Positions 23,802-33,539 of a DNA stretch of 35,288 nt are shown here, one piece after another (within the stretch, counting starts at the first letter, position 1; the number at the start of each line of letters is the position of its first letter). The DNA is from Microtetraspora fusca. GTDB taxonomy: Bacteria; Actinomycetota; Actinomycetes; Streptosporangiales; Streptosporangiaceae. The notes under the pieces were generated by a model. It saw nothing but the letters and a program-made list of their open reading frames with translations. It made no database searches and was not told the origin of the DNA. Position numbers and translations under genes: made by a program. Location of the stretch: contig NZ_BBYK01000075.1 of NCBI RefSeq assembly GCF_001570365.1, positions 1-35,288 of the forward strand, written 5' to 3'.

Positions 23802-24782
23802 GTGAAGTCGGAGATCGATGTCGACATCCATCCCGGTTACCCCGTGAGCTGGCAGGCCGCCGCCTTCAACGGCATCCTCCGCGGTACCGCGCGCCCGCTC
23901 TCCGCCGTCCTCCTGCGGCACACGGCCGGAATGGCCCTGGCCAGCAGGCTGATCGGCCTCGGACAGTGGGTGCCGGGACGGCTGCCGCCGGAGGCGTCCA
24001 CCGTCCGCGCCCGTTTGAACGGCTGCTCGGGCGAGTGGGTGCGGGGCGGCGCCGGACTGGACGAGACCAAGGTGCTGCTCTACTTCCACGGCGGCGCATA
24101 TTTCATATGCTCCCCGGCCACCCACCGGCCGATCACCTGGCGGCTGTCGGCCGCCGCGCGGCGGCCGGTGATCGCGCTGGACTACCGGCAGGGGCCGGTC
24201 CACTCCCTCTCCGAGTCCCTCAGCGACGCCCTGGGCGCGTACGAGTGCCTGCTCGACCGGGGGTTCGCGGCGAAGGACGTGCTGCTGGCCGGTGATTCGG
24301 CCGGCGGGCACCTCACCCTGGCCACGCTGCTGGCGCTGCGGGACCGCGGGCTGCCGCTGCCCTCCGCCGCCATCTGCCTGTCCCCGTGGACCGATCTGAG
24401 CGACGGCTGCCGCAGGGACAACCGGTGGCTGGACCCGATGCTCCCGGCGGGCCGGGTCGACTGGCTCGCCCGCCAGTGGACGGCCGGCCTCGACTGCCGC
24501 GACCCGCTGGTCTCCCCGGTGTACGGCGACTACACGGGGATCCCGCCGCTCATGATCGTGACCGGCTCGACCGAGATACTTCGCAACGAGGGCCGGAGAG
24601 TCGCGCTGAGCGCCAGGGAGAACGGCGTGCCGGTGACGTACGAGGAGTGGCGCCGGATGCCGCACGTGTTCCCGATCCTGGCCGACGTGGTGCCCGAGGC
24701 GCGGATCTTCTTCCGCCACGTGGCCCGTTTCCTACGCGCGGTCGAGGAGCGGGCCGGCGGCTCCGACACCGCCGCCGCCTGA
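23802..24782 (+). CDS. Alpha/beta hydrolase, HSL (GDXG) lipase/esterase family
   Basis: The protein has 326 residues. The oxyanion motif HGG (96-98, in YFHGGAYF) and nucleophile motif GDSAGGH (Ser 166) are typical of the hormone-sensitive-lipase family. The probable acid is Glu 258 in GSTEIL and the catalytic His is 288 in MPHVF. No signal peptide, so probably cytoplasmic. GTG 23802 has GGAGG five bases ahead; GTG 23790 is an alternative. It is probably a short-chain esterase or acyl-hydrolase; substrate unknown. Confidence 0.9.
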   Translation: MKSEIDVDIHPGYPVSWQAAAFNGILRGTARPLSAVLLRHTAGMALASRLIGLGQWVPGRLPPEASTVRARLNGCSGEWVRGGAGLDETKVLLYFHGGAYFICSPATHRPITWRLSAAARRPVIALDYRQGPVHSLSESLSDALGAYECLLDRGFAAKDVLLAGDSAGGHLTLATLLALRDRGLPLPSAAICLSPWTDLSDGCRRDNRWLDPMLPAGRVDWLARQWTAGLDCRDPLVSPVYGDYTGIPPLMIVTGSTEILRNEGRRVALSARENGVPVTYEEWRRMPHVFPILADVVPEARIFFRHVARFLRAVEERAGGSDTAAA

Positions 24783-24839
24783 GTCCACCCCTCGGACGAC
24801 TGCCACGAGAGCGGCGGCCGCTGCTGCATTCTTGAACCC

Positions 24840-25652
24840 ATGCGAACCGATGGACCAGCCCTCGAACTGAACGACGTCACCGTCCGCGCCGCCGGCCGCA
24901 CCCTCGTGGCCGACATCGACTGGCGCGTGGAGTACGGCCAGCACTGGGTCGTGCTCGGCCCCAACGGCGCCGGGAAGACCACGATGCTCTCCGTCGCCGC
25001 CGCCGTACGGCATCCGACGTCGGGGACGGCCGAGGTGCTGGGCCGGCGGCTCGGCCGGACGGACCTGCGGGAGCTGCGGCGGCACATCGGCCTGGTCGCG
25101 GCGAGCCAGCGGCTGGTCGACGAGGCGCTGCTGGAGGAGGAGGGCGCCACCGCCCTCACGGTGGTGCTCACCGGTCACACCGGTACGAGCGCCCCCCTCT
25201 GGGACAAGTACGGCGACACCGAGCGGGAGCGGGCGCACCGCCTGCTGGCCGACCTCGGCTGCAAGGATCTGGGGGACCGGCCGTTCGGGGTCTGCTCGCA
25301 GGGCGAGAAGGCGCGGGTGCGGGTGGCCAGGGCGCTGATGGCCGACCCGGCGATCCTGCTGCTGGACGAGCCGTTCTCCGGGCTCGACCTGCCGGCCCGC
25401 GAGGACCTGATCGAGGCGCTGGAGACCCTGGCGGCCGCCCGCTCCGACCTGACCACCGTCCTGGTGACCCATCACCTGGAGGAGGTGCCCGCGAGCACCA
25501 CGCACGCCCTGCTGATGCGCGACACCCGCGTCGTCGTCGGCGGTCCCGTCGGCGAGGTGCTGACGGACGCGAACCTCTCGGACTGCTTCGGCCGGCGGCT
25601 GATCATCCACCCGGTGGACGGACGCTGGTACGCCCGCGCCGTGCGGCTCTGA
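24840..25652 (+). CDS. Stand-alone ABC ATP-binding protein (ModF/YlmA-like)
   Basis: The protein has 270 residues with Walker A GPNGAGKTT (40-48), an unusual signature CSQGEKARVRVARAL, Walker B ILLLDEPFSGLD and switch His in VTHHLEEVP. No permease or binding protein is near it. The sequence is of the ModF/YlmA type, whose members occur without transport partners. The role is unknown. A strong hairpin follows its stop. Confidence 0.88.
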   Translation: MRTDGPALELNDVTVRAAGRTLVADIDWRVEYGQHWVVLGPNGAGKTTMLSVAAAVRHPTSGTAEVLGRRLGRTDLRELRRHIGLVAASQRLVDEALLEEEGATALTVVLTGHTGTSAPLWDKYGDTERERAHRLLADLGCKDLGDRPFGVCSQGEKARVRVARALMADPAILLLDEPFSGLDLPAREDLIEALETLAAARSDLTTVLVTHHLEEVPASTTHALLMRDTRVVVGGPVGEVLTDANLSDCFGRRLIIHPVDGRWYARAVRL

Positions 25653-25687
25653 TCCCGCGCTCCCCAGGGCCTCCCCGGGGAGCGGGG

Positions 25688-25748
25688 AAGGCCCCGCCGG
25701 CCGCCGTCAGGTCCCGGAGGGTGACCTGCGGCGTGCCGGCGGGGCCTT
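25688..25748. terminator. Bidirectional terminator between the ABC ATPase and aceA
   Basis: Outer arms 25688-25701 and 25735-25748 pair perfectly over 14 bp. Inside lies a second stem CAGGTC (25708-25713)/GACCTG (25723-25728). The structure lies between two convergent genes and can end transcripts from both sides. Confidence 0.7.
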
Positions 25749-25808
25749 CGGCCTCGACCTGGCCGGGGTGCGATCCGAAGGGGAGAGGACGTCACCCGAT
25801 CCCGCTGG

Positions 25809-27101
<1,293 letters not shown>

Positions 27102-27240
27102 TGTCCGTCACTCCCTTGTTGCTGCCGCTCGCTACAGGGCATTTGCCCCGTTTGAGGCGCTTTGTCGTCACCTGGGTGCTTGGTTCGAGTTTCCGGCGCG
27201 GCAGGGAGATCCAGCAACCCGAGATCGACATGAAATCTGC

Positions 27241-27249
27241 CGAAATTTC
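27241..27249 (-). promoter_or_regulatory. CGAAATTTC site in the aceA promoter
   Basis: The palindromic core GAAATTTC lies between the possible -35 (TTGACT) and -10 of aceA. The same nine bases occur near the regulator's start, which suggests a shared operator. It differs from the AAAGTTTGCAAA-like RamB site of Corynebacterium, so the assignment is inference. Confidence 0.45.
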
Positions 27250-27427
27250 TGTCTAAGTCAAGACTCGCGGGTATTCAGCAGAGAAGAAACGCTGACTTTT
27301 CTCTATGGCCTAGACCAATGTCGACCGCTCGCGGCCGCCGCGGGGGCCGTCGGTACCGGGTTCGGAGGACGCCGCAGGCGGGCGGCCGTGGCGCGGCGTC
27401 GCGGATGCCCCCAAGCTGGAAGAAACG

Positions 27428-27439
27428 GCGAAATTTCGC
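27428..27439 (+). promoter_or_regulatory. GCGAAATTTCGC palindrome in front of the regulator gene
   Basis: This perfect 12-bp palindrome ends 13 bases before the ATG of the ScfR/RamB gene. It contains the same CGAAATTTC as the aceA promoter site. The position suits autorepression. Confidence 0.5.
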
Positions 27440-27452
27440 ATATGATCCGGGT

Positions 27453-28922
27453 ATGCCTTCCGTGCTCGGTGAAGAACCGCTGTCTTTGACGCAGGAGCTC
27501 GATCTGCTGGCCTTCGGGCAGCGGCTCAAGCACCTGCGCAAGCAGCGCGGCCTCACCCTCTCGGAGCTGGGCGAACGCGTCGGCCGCGCCCCGAGCCAGC
27601 TCTCGCTGCTGGAGAACGGCAAGCGGGAGCCGAAACTGTCGCTGCTGAAGTCCCTGGCCGCCGCGCTGAACGTCCCCGTGGAGGAGCTGCTGCGCCGCCA
27701 GGCCCCCAATCGGAGGGCGCAGCTCGAGATCGCGCTGGAGGAGGCCCAGCGGGACCCGCTCTACGCGAGCCTCGGGCTGAGCAAGCTGAAGGTCTCCGCC
27801 CGCGTAACCAACGACGTCCTGGAGCACATCCTCGGCCTGTACGAGGAGCTCAAGGCCCGCCAGGCCAAGGGGACAGCGACGCCGGAGGAGGCGCGCGCGG
27901 CCAACGCCGAGCTGCGCCGCAAGCAGCGCGAGCTGGGCAACTACTTCGAGGAGATCGAGAAGGCCGCGGCCGAGGCGCTGGCCGCCGTCGGCTACCGCGC
28001 CGGCGCGCTGTCGGAGAGCACCGTGCAGGCGGTCGTGTCGCACTTCGGGTTCACCGTGCACACCACGCCGGACCTGCCGCGTTCGGCCCGTTCCGTGACC
28101 GACCTGCGCAACCGGCGCATCTACCTCAAGCGTGAGCAGCTCGGCATGCACACGCCGCGCACCGTGCTCCTGCAGACCCTGGGCCACTTCGCGCTCCAGC
28201 ACCACAAGCCGCGCGACTTCGCCGACTTCCTCCGCCAGCGGGTGGAGGCCAACTACTTCGCCGCCGCCGTGCTCGTGCCGGAGGCGGCGGCCGCGCCGTA
28301 CCTGCGGGAGGCTAAGCAGGACCGGGCGCTGTCGGTGGAGGACCTGCGCGACGTCTTCGCGGTGTCGTACGAGATGGCGGCGCACCGGTTCACCAACCTG
28401 GCCACCCGCCACCTGGACCTGGTCTGCCACTTCGTCCGCAACGACGCCGGCGGGACCATCTACAAGGCGTACGAGAACGACGGCATCGTCTTCCCGGCGG
28501 ACGAGCAGGGCGCGATCGAGGGCCAGCGGATGTGCGTGCAGTGGTCGGGCCGCCAGGTGTTCCTGTCGCCGGACCGGTTCTCGGTGTACTACCAGTACTC
28601 CGACTCGCCGACCGGGACGTACTTCTGCGTCGCCCATGTGGACCCGTCCCAGGGGAAGGACTACGCGATCACGCTCGGCGTGCCGTTCCGCGAGTCGCGC
28701 TGGTTCAGGGGCCGGGAGACCACGAACCGGACCAGGTCCAACTGCCCGAACGGCGAGTGCTGCCGCCGCCCGCCCGCGGAGCTGGCCCAGCGCTGGGAGG
28801 GCTACGCGTGGCCCTCGGCGCGGGCGAACTCGCACGTCCTCGCCGCACTGCCTCCGGGCTCGTTCCCCGGCGTGGACGAGGCCGACGTGTACGCGTTCCT
28901 GGAGCGGCACGCCTCGTCCTGA
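27453..28922 (+). CDS. ramB: ScfR/RamB-type regulator of acetate metabolism
   Basis: The protein has 489 residues. An XRE helix-turn-helix (about 20-80: FGQRLKHLRKQRGLTLSELGERVGRAPSQLSLLENGKREP) is followed by a helical linker and an IrrE/ImmA-like domain (QTLGHFALQHHK, without an intact HExxH). The C-terminal short-chain-fatty-acyl-regulator domain carries the Cys-containing NCPNGECC segment. This is the architecture of RamB, which represses isocitrate lyase and other acetate genes, and of the ScfR family that senses acyl-CoA. ATG 27453 is chosen by domain start; there is no clear ribosome site, so the message may be leaderless. The divergent position to aceA supports the call. Confidence 0.9.
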   Translation: MPSVLGEEPLSLTQELDLLAFGQRLKHLRKQRGLTLSELGERVGRAPSQLSLLENGKREPKLSLLKSLAAALNVPVEELLRRQAPNRRAQLEIALEEAQRDPLYASLGLSKLKVSARVTNDVLEHILGLYEELKARQAKGTATPEEARAANAELRRKQRELGNYFEEIEKAAAEALAAVGYRAGALSESTVQAVVSHFGFTVHTTPDLPRSARSVTDLRNRRIYLKREQLGMHTPRTVLLQTLGHFALQHHKPRDFADFLRQRVEANYFAAAVLVPEAAAAPYLREAKQDRALSVEDLRDVFAVSYEMAAHRFTNLATRHLDLVCHFVRNDAGGTIYKAYENDGIVFPADEQGAIEGQRMCVQWSGRQVFLSPDRFSVYYQYSDSPTGTYFCVAHVDPSQGKDYAITLGVPFRESRWFRGRETTNRTRSNCPNGECCRRPPAELAQRWEGYAWPSARANSHVLAALPPGSFPGVDEADVYAFLERHASS

Positions 28923-28948
28923 CCGCCGGGGTCCGCGCTCACGGATCG

Positions 28949-28994
28949 CCCGGCCGGGGCCCGCGCACCCCGCCGATCCGGCGCCCCGGCCGGG
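28949..28994. terminator. Terminator between convergent ramB and TetR genes
   Basis: Arms 28949-28960 and 28983-28994 pair perfectly over 12 bp with a 22-base GC-rich loop. It lies 27 bases past the ramB stop and 33 bases before the stop of the convergent TetR gene. Confidence 0.55.
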
Positions 28995-29026
28995 CCCGCC
29001 GGCTCAGGACCCCGGGCGCGGACTCA

Positions 29027-29602
29027 TCAGTCCAGGGCGGCCCGTACGAACTCCACGACGCTGTCGCGCATCGCGTCGTGGTCGGCGGCCCCGTCCTCAC
29101 CCAGGAAGATCCGGTTCAACTGGGGCATCGCCGTGGGCCACATGGCCATGCCGATGAGCATGAGCATGGTGCGCGCGACCTGCGGCGACGGCTCGCGGCC
29201 CAGGCCCTCGGCCAGGGACACGGTCTTGCGGCCGCACTTCTCCACCCGCCGCTCCTGCCCGGGCAGCGGCTTCTCGCCCCCGTAGTGCAGCGCCTCCCAC
29301 ATCAGCAGCCGGACCAGGTCCGGATGCTCGCGGTAGTAGTCGTACAGCCGGCCCACGTAGTCGGCCGCGTTCTTCCCGGGCATCGACACGGCCTCGGTGA
29401 CCTGGTCGAGCGCGGTGACGACGACGGCGTCGAACAGCTTCTCCTTGCTGCCGAAGTGCCCGTAGATGCGCTCCTTGTTCACCCCGGCGCGCTCGGCGAT
29501 GGTGTCGACGCGCGCCCCGGCGACGCCCTTCGCGGCGAACTCGACGCGGGCCGCCTCGAGGAGGGCCGCCCTGGTCGCGGCGGTCGAATCCTTGGGTGAC
29601 AT
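29027..29602 (-). CDS. TetR-family repressor, probably of the divergent MFS gene
   Basis: The protein has 191 residues. The N-terminal helix-turn-helix is clear: LLEAARVEFAAKGVAGARVDTIAERAGVNKERIYGHFGSKEKLFDAV (about 14-60). The ligand-binding half has DYYREHPDLVRLLMWEALHYGG. ATG 29602 has AGAGG upstream; the open frame extends much further but only as shadow sequence. The MFS gene is divergent and the space between holds two copies of a typical TetR operator. The ligand is unknown. Confidence 0.92.
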   Translation of the reverse strand: MSPKDSTAATRAALLEAARVEFAAKGVAGARVDTIAERAGVNKERIYGHFGSKEKLFDAVVVTALDQVTEAVSMPGKNAADYVGRLYDYYREHPDLVRLLMWEALHYGGEKPLPGQERRVEKCGRKTVSLAEGLGREPSPQVARTMLMLIGMAMWPTAMPQLNRIFLGEDGAADHDAMRDSVVEFVRAALD

Positions 29603-29616
29603 CCGAGGGCCTCTTT

Positions 29617-29652
29617 CGACGGTGCTTACGACGGTGCTTCCGATGGTGCTGA
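29617..29652. repeat. Three 12-base tandem units in the TetR leader
   Basis: CGACGGTGCTTA, CGACGGTGCTTC and CGATGGTGCTGA follow one another at 29617-29652. They lie just upstream of the TetR start, in its probable leader. Function unknown; they could be a slippage product. Confidence 0.6.
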
Positions 29653-29693
29653 CGTGCCGGGCTCCAGGATAGGCCCCGATCAGTCCGGGTGCT

Positions 29694-29729
29694 ACCAACT
29701 GGTTGGTTGACATCCAACTGGTTGGTTGG
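29694..29729. promoter_or_regulatory. Double TetR operator (ACCAAC-N2-GTTGGT)
   Basis: CCAACTGGTTGGTTG occurs at 29695-29709 and 29714-29728, an offset of 19 bases. Each copy contains the inverted half-sites CCAAC and GTTGG around two bases. Sites of the type ACCAACTGGTTGGT are common for TetR repressors that regulate themselves and a divergent exporter. The second copy ends 14 bases before the MFS ATG. Confidence 0.75.
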
Positions 29730-29743
29730 CTACCGTCCCCGGC

Positions 29744-30964
29744 ATGACCACGACCGTCATTCCCCCGTCCTCCAGCCCCGCTCGCCGGCTTCCCGCCGCG
29801 CCCGCACCGGCCTGGGCGCCCTTCGGGCGCACCCTGCTCGCGTTCGTGCTGACCGGCCTGCTCGCCACCGGCCACCTCTACGCCGTCATCCCGCTCATCG
29901 GCGCCATGTCGAGCGACTGGGGCGCCTCGCCCGCCACCCTCACCTGGCTCGTCAGCGCGTTCGGCTTCGGCTACGCCGGCGGCTTCCTGGTCTTCGGCCC
30001 GCTCTCGGACCGGTACGGAAGGCGCCGCGTGATCACGTACGGCATGGCGGCGACCGCGATCGCGACGGCGGCGGTGGCCCTGAGCGGCGGGGTGGGCGCG
30101 GCCGTCGCCCTGCGCTTCGCCGAGGGCGTCGCCACGGCCGCCTTCGCGCCCGTCGCGCTCGCCTATGTCGCCGAGCGCGTCGAACCCCGCCGTCGCGGCG
30201 TCACCATGACCTCCGTGACCTCCGCGTTCCTGGCCTCGGCGGTCGTCGGGCAGCTCGCCGCCAAGGCCCTCGCCGACCTCGCCGGATGGCGGGCGGTGTT
30301 CCTCGCCGGCGGCGCCGCCTTCGCCGTCATGGCGCTGGTGCTCGCCCGGGTGATGCTCCCGGACGCGCCCGGCGGCGCGGTCGCCAACCCCTACGCCGCC
30401 GTCCCCGCCCTGCTCCGCGACCCCCGGCTCGTGCTCGTCTATACCGCCACGCTGGTGATCCTCGGCGCGTTCGTCGCCGTCTACACCGCGCTCCAGCTCG
30501 AGGGGCCCGCCGAGATCGCCGGGAACCCGGCCGCTCTGCTGGCGCTGCGCTCCACGGCGCTGCCCGCGTTCGCGGTCATCCCCTTCGTCACGCCGCGGCT
30601 GGCCGCGATCGCTCCCGCCCGGCGGGCCGGGCTGGCCATGGTGCTGGCCGCCGCGAGCGCCGCCGCCGTCGCGGTGACCGATCCCGGCCTGGTCTGGCTG
30701 GCGGTGCTGCTGGCCGTCTTCGCCTTCGCCGTCGGCGTGGCCGCGCCGAGCGTGATCGAGACGGTCGGCGGCCTCGCCGGGCGGGCGCGCGGCACCGCGG
30801 TCTCCCTCTTCACATTCGTCCTGTTCGTCGGCGCGAGCCTCGGGCCGCAGGCCGCCTCCGCGCTCGCGGCGCACGGCTTCACCGTGCTGGTGGGCGCCGT
30901 CGCCGCGGCCCTCGTCGCCGGGGCCGCGCTCATCCTGCTCGCCGCCGCCGTACGGTCGCGGTGA
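29744..30964 (+). CDS. MFS transporter, probable efflux pump
   Basis: The protein has 406 residues and about 12 membrane segments. Motif A is seen in VFGPLSDRYGRRRVITYGM between helices 2 and 3, and a later loop VAERVEPRRRGVTM fits the MFS fold. It is of the drug-efflux/arabinose-exporter type. No ribosome site is visible before ATG 29744, so a leaderless message is possible. Control by the divergent TetR protein is likely; the substrate is unknown. Confidence 0.92.
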   Translation: MTTTVIPPSSSPARRLPAAPAPAWAPFGRTLLAFVLTGLLATGHLYAVIPLIGAMSSDWGASPATLTWLVSAFGFGYAGGFLVFGPLSDRYGRRRVITYGMAATAIATAAVALSGGVGAAVALRFAEGVATAAFAPVALAYVAERVEPRRRGVTMTSVTSAFLASAVVGQLAAKALADLAGWRAVFLAGGAAFAVMALVLARVMLPDAPGGAVANPYAAVPALLRDPRLVLVYTATLVILGAFVAVYTALQLEGPAEIAGNPAALLALRSTALPAFAVIPFVTPRLAAIAPARRAGLAMVLAAASAAAVAVTDPGLVWLAVLLAVFAFAVGVAAPSVIETVGGLAGRARGTAVSLFTFVLFVGASLGPQAASALAAHGFTVLVGAVAAALVAGAALILLAAAVRSR

Positions 30965-31055
30965 CGCCGGTCGGTGGCGCGCACCCCGACGCCGAGCGCG
31001 ATCGGACACCATAAGGTGATAACTGTGGACTGCGGCGGAGAAATGAGGATCGTGC

Positions 31056-32021
31056 GTGCTGCCTGAGGTGGAAGCCTGGCTGCGCGGCCGTACGTCATCC
31101 TCGGCCGACTGGCCCGTAAGGGCCCTGATGGACGCCAAGGGCGCCACGAGGATCAGCGTCGTGCTGCCGGCCCGGAACGAGGCCGAGACCGTCGGCGAGA
31201 TCGTCTCGGCGATCCGGCATGACCTCGTCGAGGCGGTGCCGCTGGTCGACGAGCTCGTCGTCATCGACTCTCGGTCCACCGACGAGACCGCGGCCCAGGC
31301 GCTGCAGGCGGGGGCGAAGGTCTTCGCCCAGGACGAGATCCTGTGCGACCTGCACCCGCTCGACGGCAAGGGCGAGGCGCTGTGGAAGTCGCTCGCCGTG
31401 ACCACCGGCGACCTCGTCGTCTTCGTCGACGCCGACCTGCGCGAGTTCCGCACGTCGTTCGTGACCGGGCTGCTCGGCCCGCTGCTGGCCGACCCGTCGA
31501 TCGTGTACGTCAAGGGGTGCTACGACCGGCCGCTGTCGGAGCTGCAAGGTGGCGGCGGCCGGGTGACCGAGTTGGTGGCCCGCCCGCTCCTCAACCTGCA
31601 CTGGCCGCTGCTGGCCGGGTTCGTCCAGCCGCTCGCGGGCGAGTACGCCGGGCGGCGCAGCGCCCTGGAGCGGGTGCCCTTCGTCACCGGGTACGGCGTG
31701 GAGCTCGGGCTGCTGATCGACCTGCTCGACCTGGCCGGGCTGGACGCGCTCGCGCAGGTGGACCTCGGGCGGCGGGTCCACTCCCACCAGTCCACCGAGG
31801 CGCTGGGCGGCATGGCCGGGCAGATCATGTACACGGCGTGGTCGCGGCTGGAGCGCCAGGACCGCATCGTGTCGCTGCACGCGCCCTCTCCTCAGCTCAC
31901 CCAGTTCCGGCGCGGGGTGTCCGGAGGCGCGCTCATCCACGAGCCGACCGTGCGGGACGTCGCGGTCGCCGAGCGCCCACCCATGGTGACCGTTCCGCAC
32001 TACGCCGCACGCGGACGGTAG
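31056..32021 (+). CDS. gpgS: Glucosyl-3-phosphoglycerate synthase (GT81)
   Basis: The protein has 321 residues. It joins glucose from a nucleotide sugar to 3-phosphoglycerate, the first step of glucosylglycerate and (in mycobacteria) methylglucose lipopolysaccharide synthesis. Seen are ISVVLPARNEAETVGEIV (33-50), DELVVIDSRSTDETA, the metal-binding DAD (125-127, in VVFVDADLREF), YVKGCYDRP, QPLAGEYAGRR and GYGVELGLLIDLLD. GTG 31056 follows GAGGA seven bases away. The phosphatase GpgP is not beside it. A FolP2-type protein, its neighbour in mycobacteria, is at 11862. Confidence 0.93.
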   Translation: MLPEVEAWLRGRTSSSADWPVRALMDAKGATRISVVLPARNEAETVGEIVSAIRHDLVEAVPLVDELVVIDSRSTDETAAQALQAGAKVFAQDEILCDLHPLDGKGEALWKSLAVTTGDLVVFVDADLREFRTSFVTGLLGPLLADPSIVYVKGCYDRPLSELQGGGGRVTELVARPLLNLHWPLLAGFVQPLAGEYAGRRSALERVPFVTGYGVELGLLIDLLDLAGLDALAQVDLGRRVHSHQSTEALGGMAGQIMYTAWSRLERQDRIVSLHAPSPQLTQFRRGVSGGALIHEPTVRDVAVAERPPMVTVPHYAARGR

Positions 32022-32052
32022 CGGGCCGCCCGGGCTGGTTGCGGGAAAATGC

Positions 32053-32064
32053 TACCGACCGGTA
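32053..32064 (+). promoter_or_regulatory. TACCG-N2-CGGTA dyad, possible TetR-type operator
   Basis: TACCGACCGGTA lies 68 bases upstream of the acyl-CoA dehydrogenase start. Similar ACCGACCGGT-type dyads precede fatty-acid and sterol degradation genes controlled by TetR repressors in Actinobacteria. No matching regulator gene is adjacent. Confidence 0.5.
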
Positions 32065-32131
32065 AGTTTGCGCGCCGTCCGGTGTTTCGTCCCGGCGATC
32101 CCCACGGCTCGGCCCCTGACGGAGAAGTGCG

Positions 32132-33352
32132 ATGAGCGACGGCGCGACAGGCTTCTGCCCCGAACTGAACGACGATCTGCGAGAGGTGCGGGACTGGGTG
32201 CGCCAGTTCGCCCGCGACGTCGTCCGCCCGGCGGGCGCGGAGTGGGACGAGCGCGAGGAGACGCCCTGGCCGATCATCCAGGAGGCGGCCAAGATCGGGC
32301 TGTACTCCATGGACTTCTTCGCCCAGCAGTGGTTCGAGGAGTCCGGCCTCGGGCTGCACGTGGCCTTCGAGGAGCTCTTCTGGGGCGACGCCGGCATCGG
32401 CCTGTCCATCGTCGGGACCGGACTGGCGGCCGCCGCCCTCGCCACCGGCGGCACGCCCGAGCAGGTGGGGGAGTGGCTGCCCCAGATGTTCGGCACCCCC
32501 GACGACGTCAAGGTCGCCGCGTTCTGCGCCTCCGAGCCGGACGCCGGCAGCGACGTGGGGGCGATCCGCACCCGCGCCGTGTACGACGACGGCGACTGGG
32601 TCCTCAACGGCGTGAAGACCTGGGCGACCAACGGCGGCATCGCCAACGTGCACATCGTCGTCGCCTCCGTGGACCCCGAACTGGGGACGCGCGGCCAGGC
32701 GTCCTTCATCATCCCGCCCGGAACGCCCGGCCTGTCCCAGGGGCAGAAGTTCCGCAAGCACGGCATCCGCGCCTCGCACACCGCCGAGGTCGTCCTCGAC
32801 AACGTGCGGGTCCCCGGCTCCTGCCTGCTCGGCGGCAAGGAGAAGCTCGACGCCCGGCTCGCCCGCGTACGCTCGGGCGCCCGCACCGGCGAGCAGGCCG
32901 CGATGCGGACGTTCGAGTCCACCCGACCGCTGGTGGCCGCGATGGCCGTCGGCACGGCCCGCGCCGCGTACGAGTACGCCAGGGACTACGCGCGCGAGCG
33001 CGAGCAGTTCGGCCGCAAGATCGGGGAGAACCAGGCGGTCGCGTTCCTGCTGGCCGACATGGCGACCCGGGTGGATGTCGCGCGGCTTATGACGTGGCGC
33101 GCCGCCTGGATGGCCCGTCACGGCCGCCCGATGGAACAGGCCGAGGGCTCGATGAGCAAGCTCGTCGCCAGTGAGGCGGCGGTCTGGGTGACCGAGCAGG
33201 CCATCCAGATCCTCGGCGGCGCCGGCTACACCCGCGAGCACCCCGTGGAGCGCTTCCACCGCGACGCCAAGATCTACACGATCTTCGAAGGCACGAGCGA
33301 GATCCAGCGCCTGATCATTGGCCGCTCCGTCACCGGCCTGCCGGTGAGGTAA
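32132..33352 (+). CDS. Acyl-CoA dehydrogenase
   Basis: The protein has 406 residues and oxidises an acyl-CoA to its 2-enoyl-CoA with FAD. Signatures are FCASEPDAGSDVGAIRTRA (FAD and substrate binding), EQFGRKIGENQAVAFLLADMAT and the C-terminal ILGGAGYTREHPVERFHRDAKIYTIFEGTSEIQRLIIGR. The Glu in IFEGTSE is at the place of the catalytic base of medium-chain enzymes. ATG 32132 has GGAG about nine bases ahead. It stands alone; the chain length or substrate cannot be told. Confidence 0.95.
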   Translation: MSDGATGFCPELNDDLREVRDWVRQFARDVVRPAGAEWDEREETPWPIIQEAAKIGLYSMDFFAQQWFEESGLGLHVAFEELFWGDAGIGLSIVGTGLAAAALATGGTPEQVGEWLPQMFGTPDDVKVAAFCASEPDAGSDVGAIRTRAVYDDGDWVLNGVKTWATNGGIANVHIVVASVDPELGTRGQASFIIPPGTPGLSQGQKFRKHGIRASHTAEVVLDNVRVPGSCLLGGKEKLDARLARVRSGARTGEQAAMRTFESTRPLVAAMAVGTARAAYEYARDYAREREQFGRKIGENQAVAFLLADMATRVDVARLMTWRAAWMARHGRPMEQAEGSMSKLVASEAAVWVTEQAIQILGGAGYTREHPVERFHRDAKIYTIFEGTSEIQRLIIGRSVTGLPVR

Positions 33353-33539
33353 TAACTTCGCAGGCCGGAGGGGTGGCGTGGCCGCAGAGCGGCAGCCAAG
33401 GTGACGCTGGCGAAGTAGTGGCGACGCTGGTGCGTGCCCTGCTGCCGCGTCGTGACGTACTTTCGCCTGCCTCGTTCGTTCTCGGTCGGTGCTGGGATAA
33501 CACCCGCCGCGACCAGCTCGCCTCGTGCGGGAGGAACTG

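Larger units (their letters stand above)
27102..27452. other. Divergent aceA-ramB control region
   Basis: The region of 351 bases holds the promoters of both genes. For aceA a possible -35 (TTGACT) lies at about 27260 on the minus strand. An imperfect dyad AGAGAAGA...TTTTCTCT is at 27280-27304. Two copies of CGAAATTTC are listed separately. No gene is seen. Confidence 0.5.

Noticed and set aside
21864-24719. Long minus-strand frame reading into the exporter ATPase from upstream (1217 codons in all)
   Set aside because: Only the last 265 codons are the ATPase; the rest overlaps the two permeases and the hydrolase in shadow frames and has frame-typical Arg/Pro/His runs.
27303-28910. 535-codon minus-strand frame
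   Set aside because: Antisense of the ScfR/RamB gene, without domain features.
29603-31513. Upstream extension of the TetR frame to 828 codons
   Set aside because: It runs antisense through the MFS gene and ahead of the TetR start; the composition is low-complexity shadow sequence.
33360-33530. Basic minus-strand stretch (NERGRRKYVTTRQQGTHQRRHYFASV region) as a gene or transposase end
   Set aside because: No family motif that I can name, and the frame overlaps the end of the acyl-CoA dehydrogenase gene.
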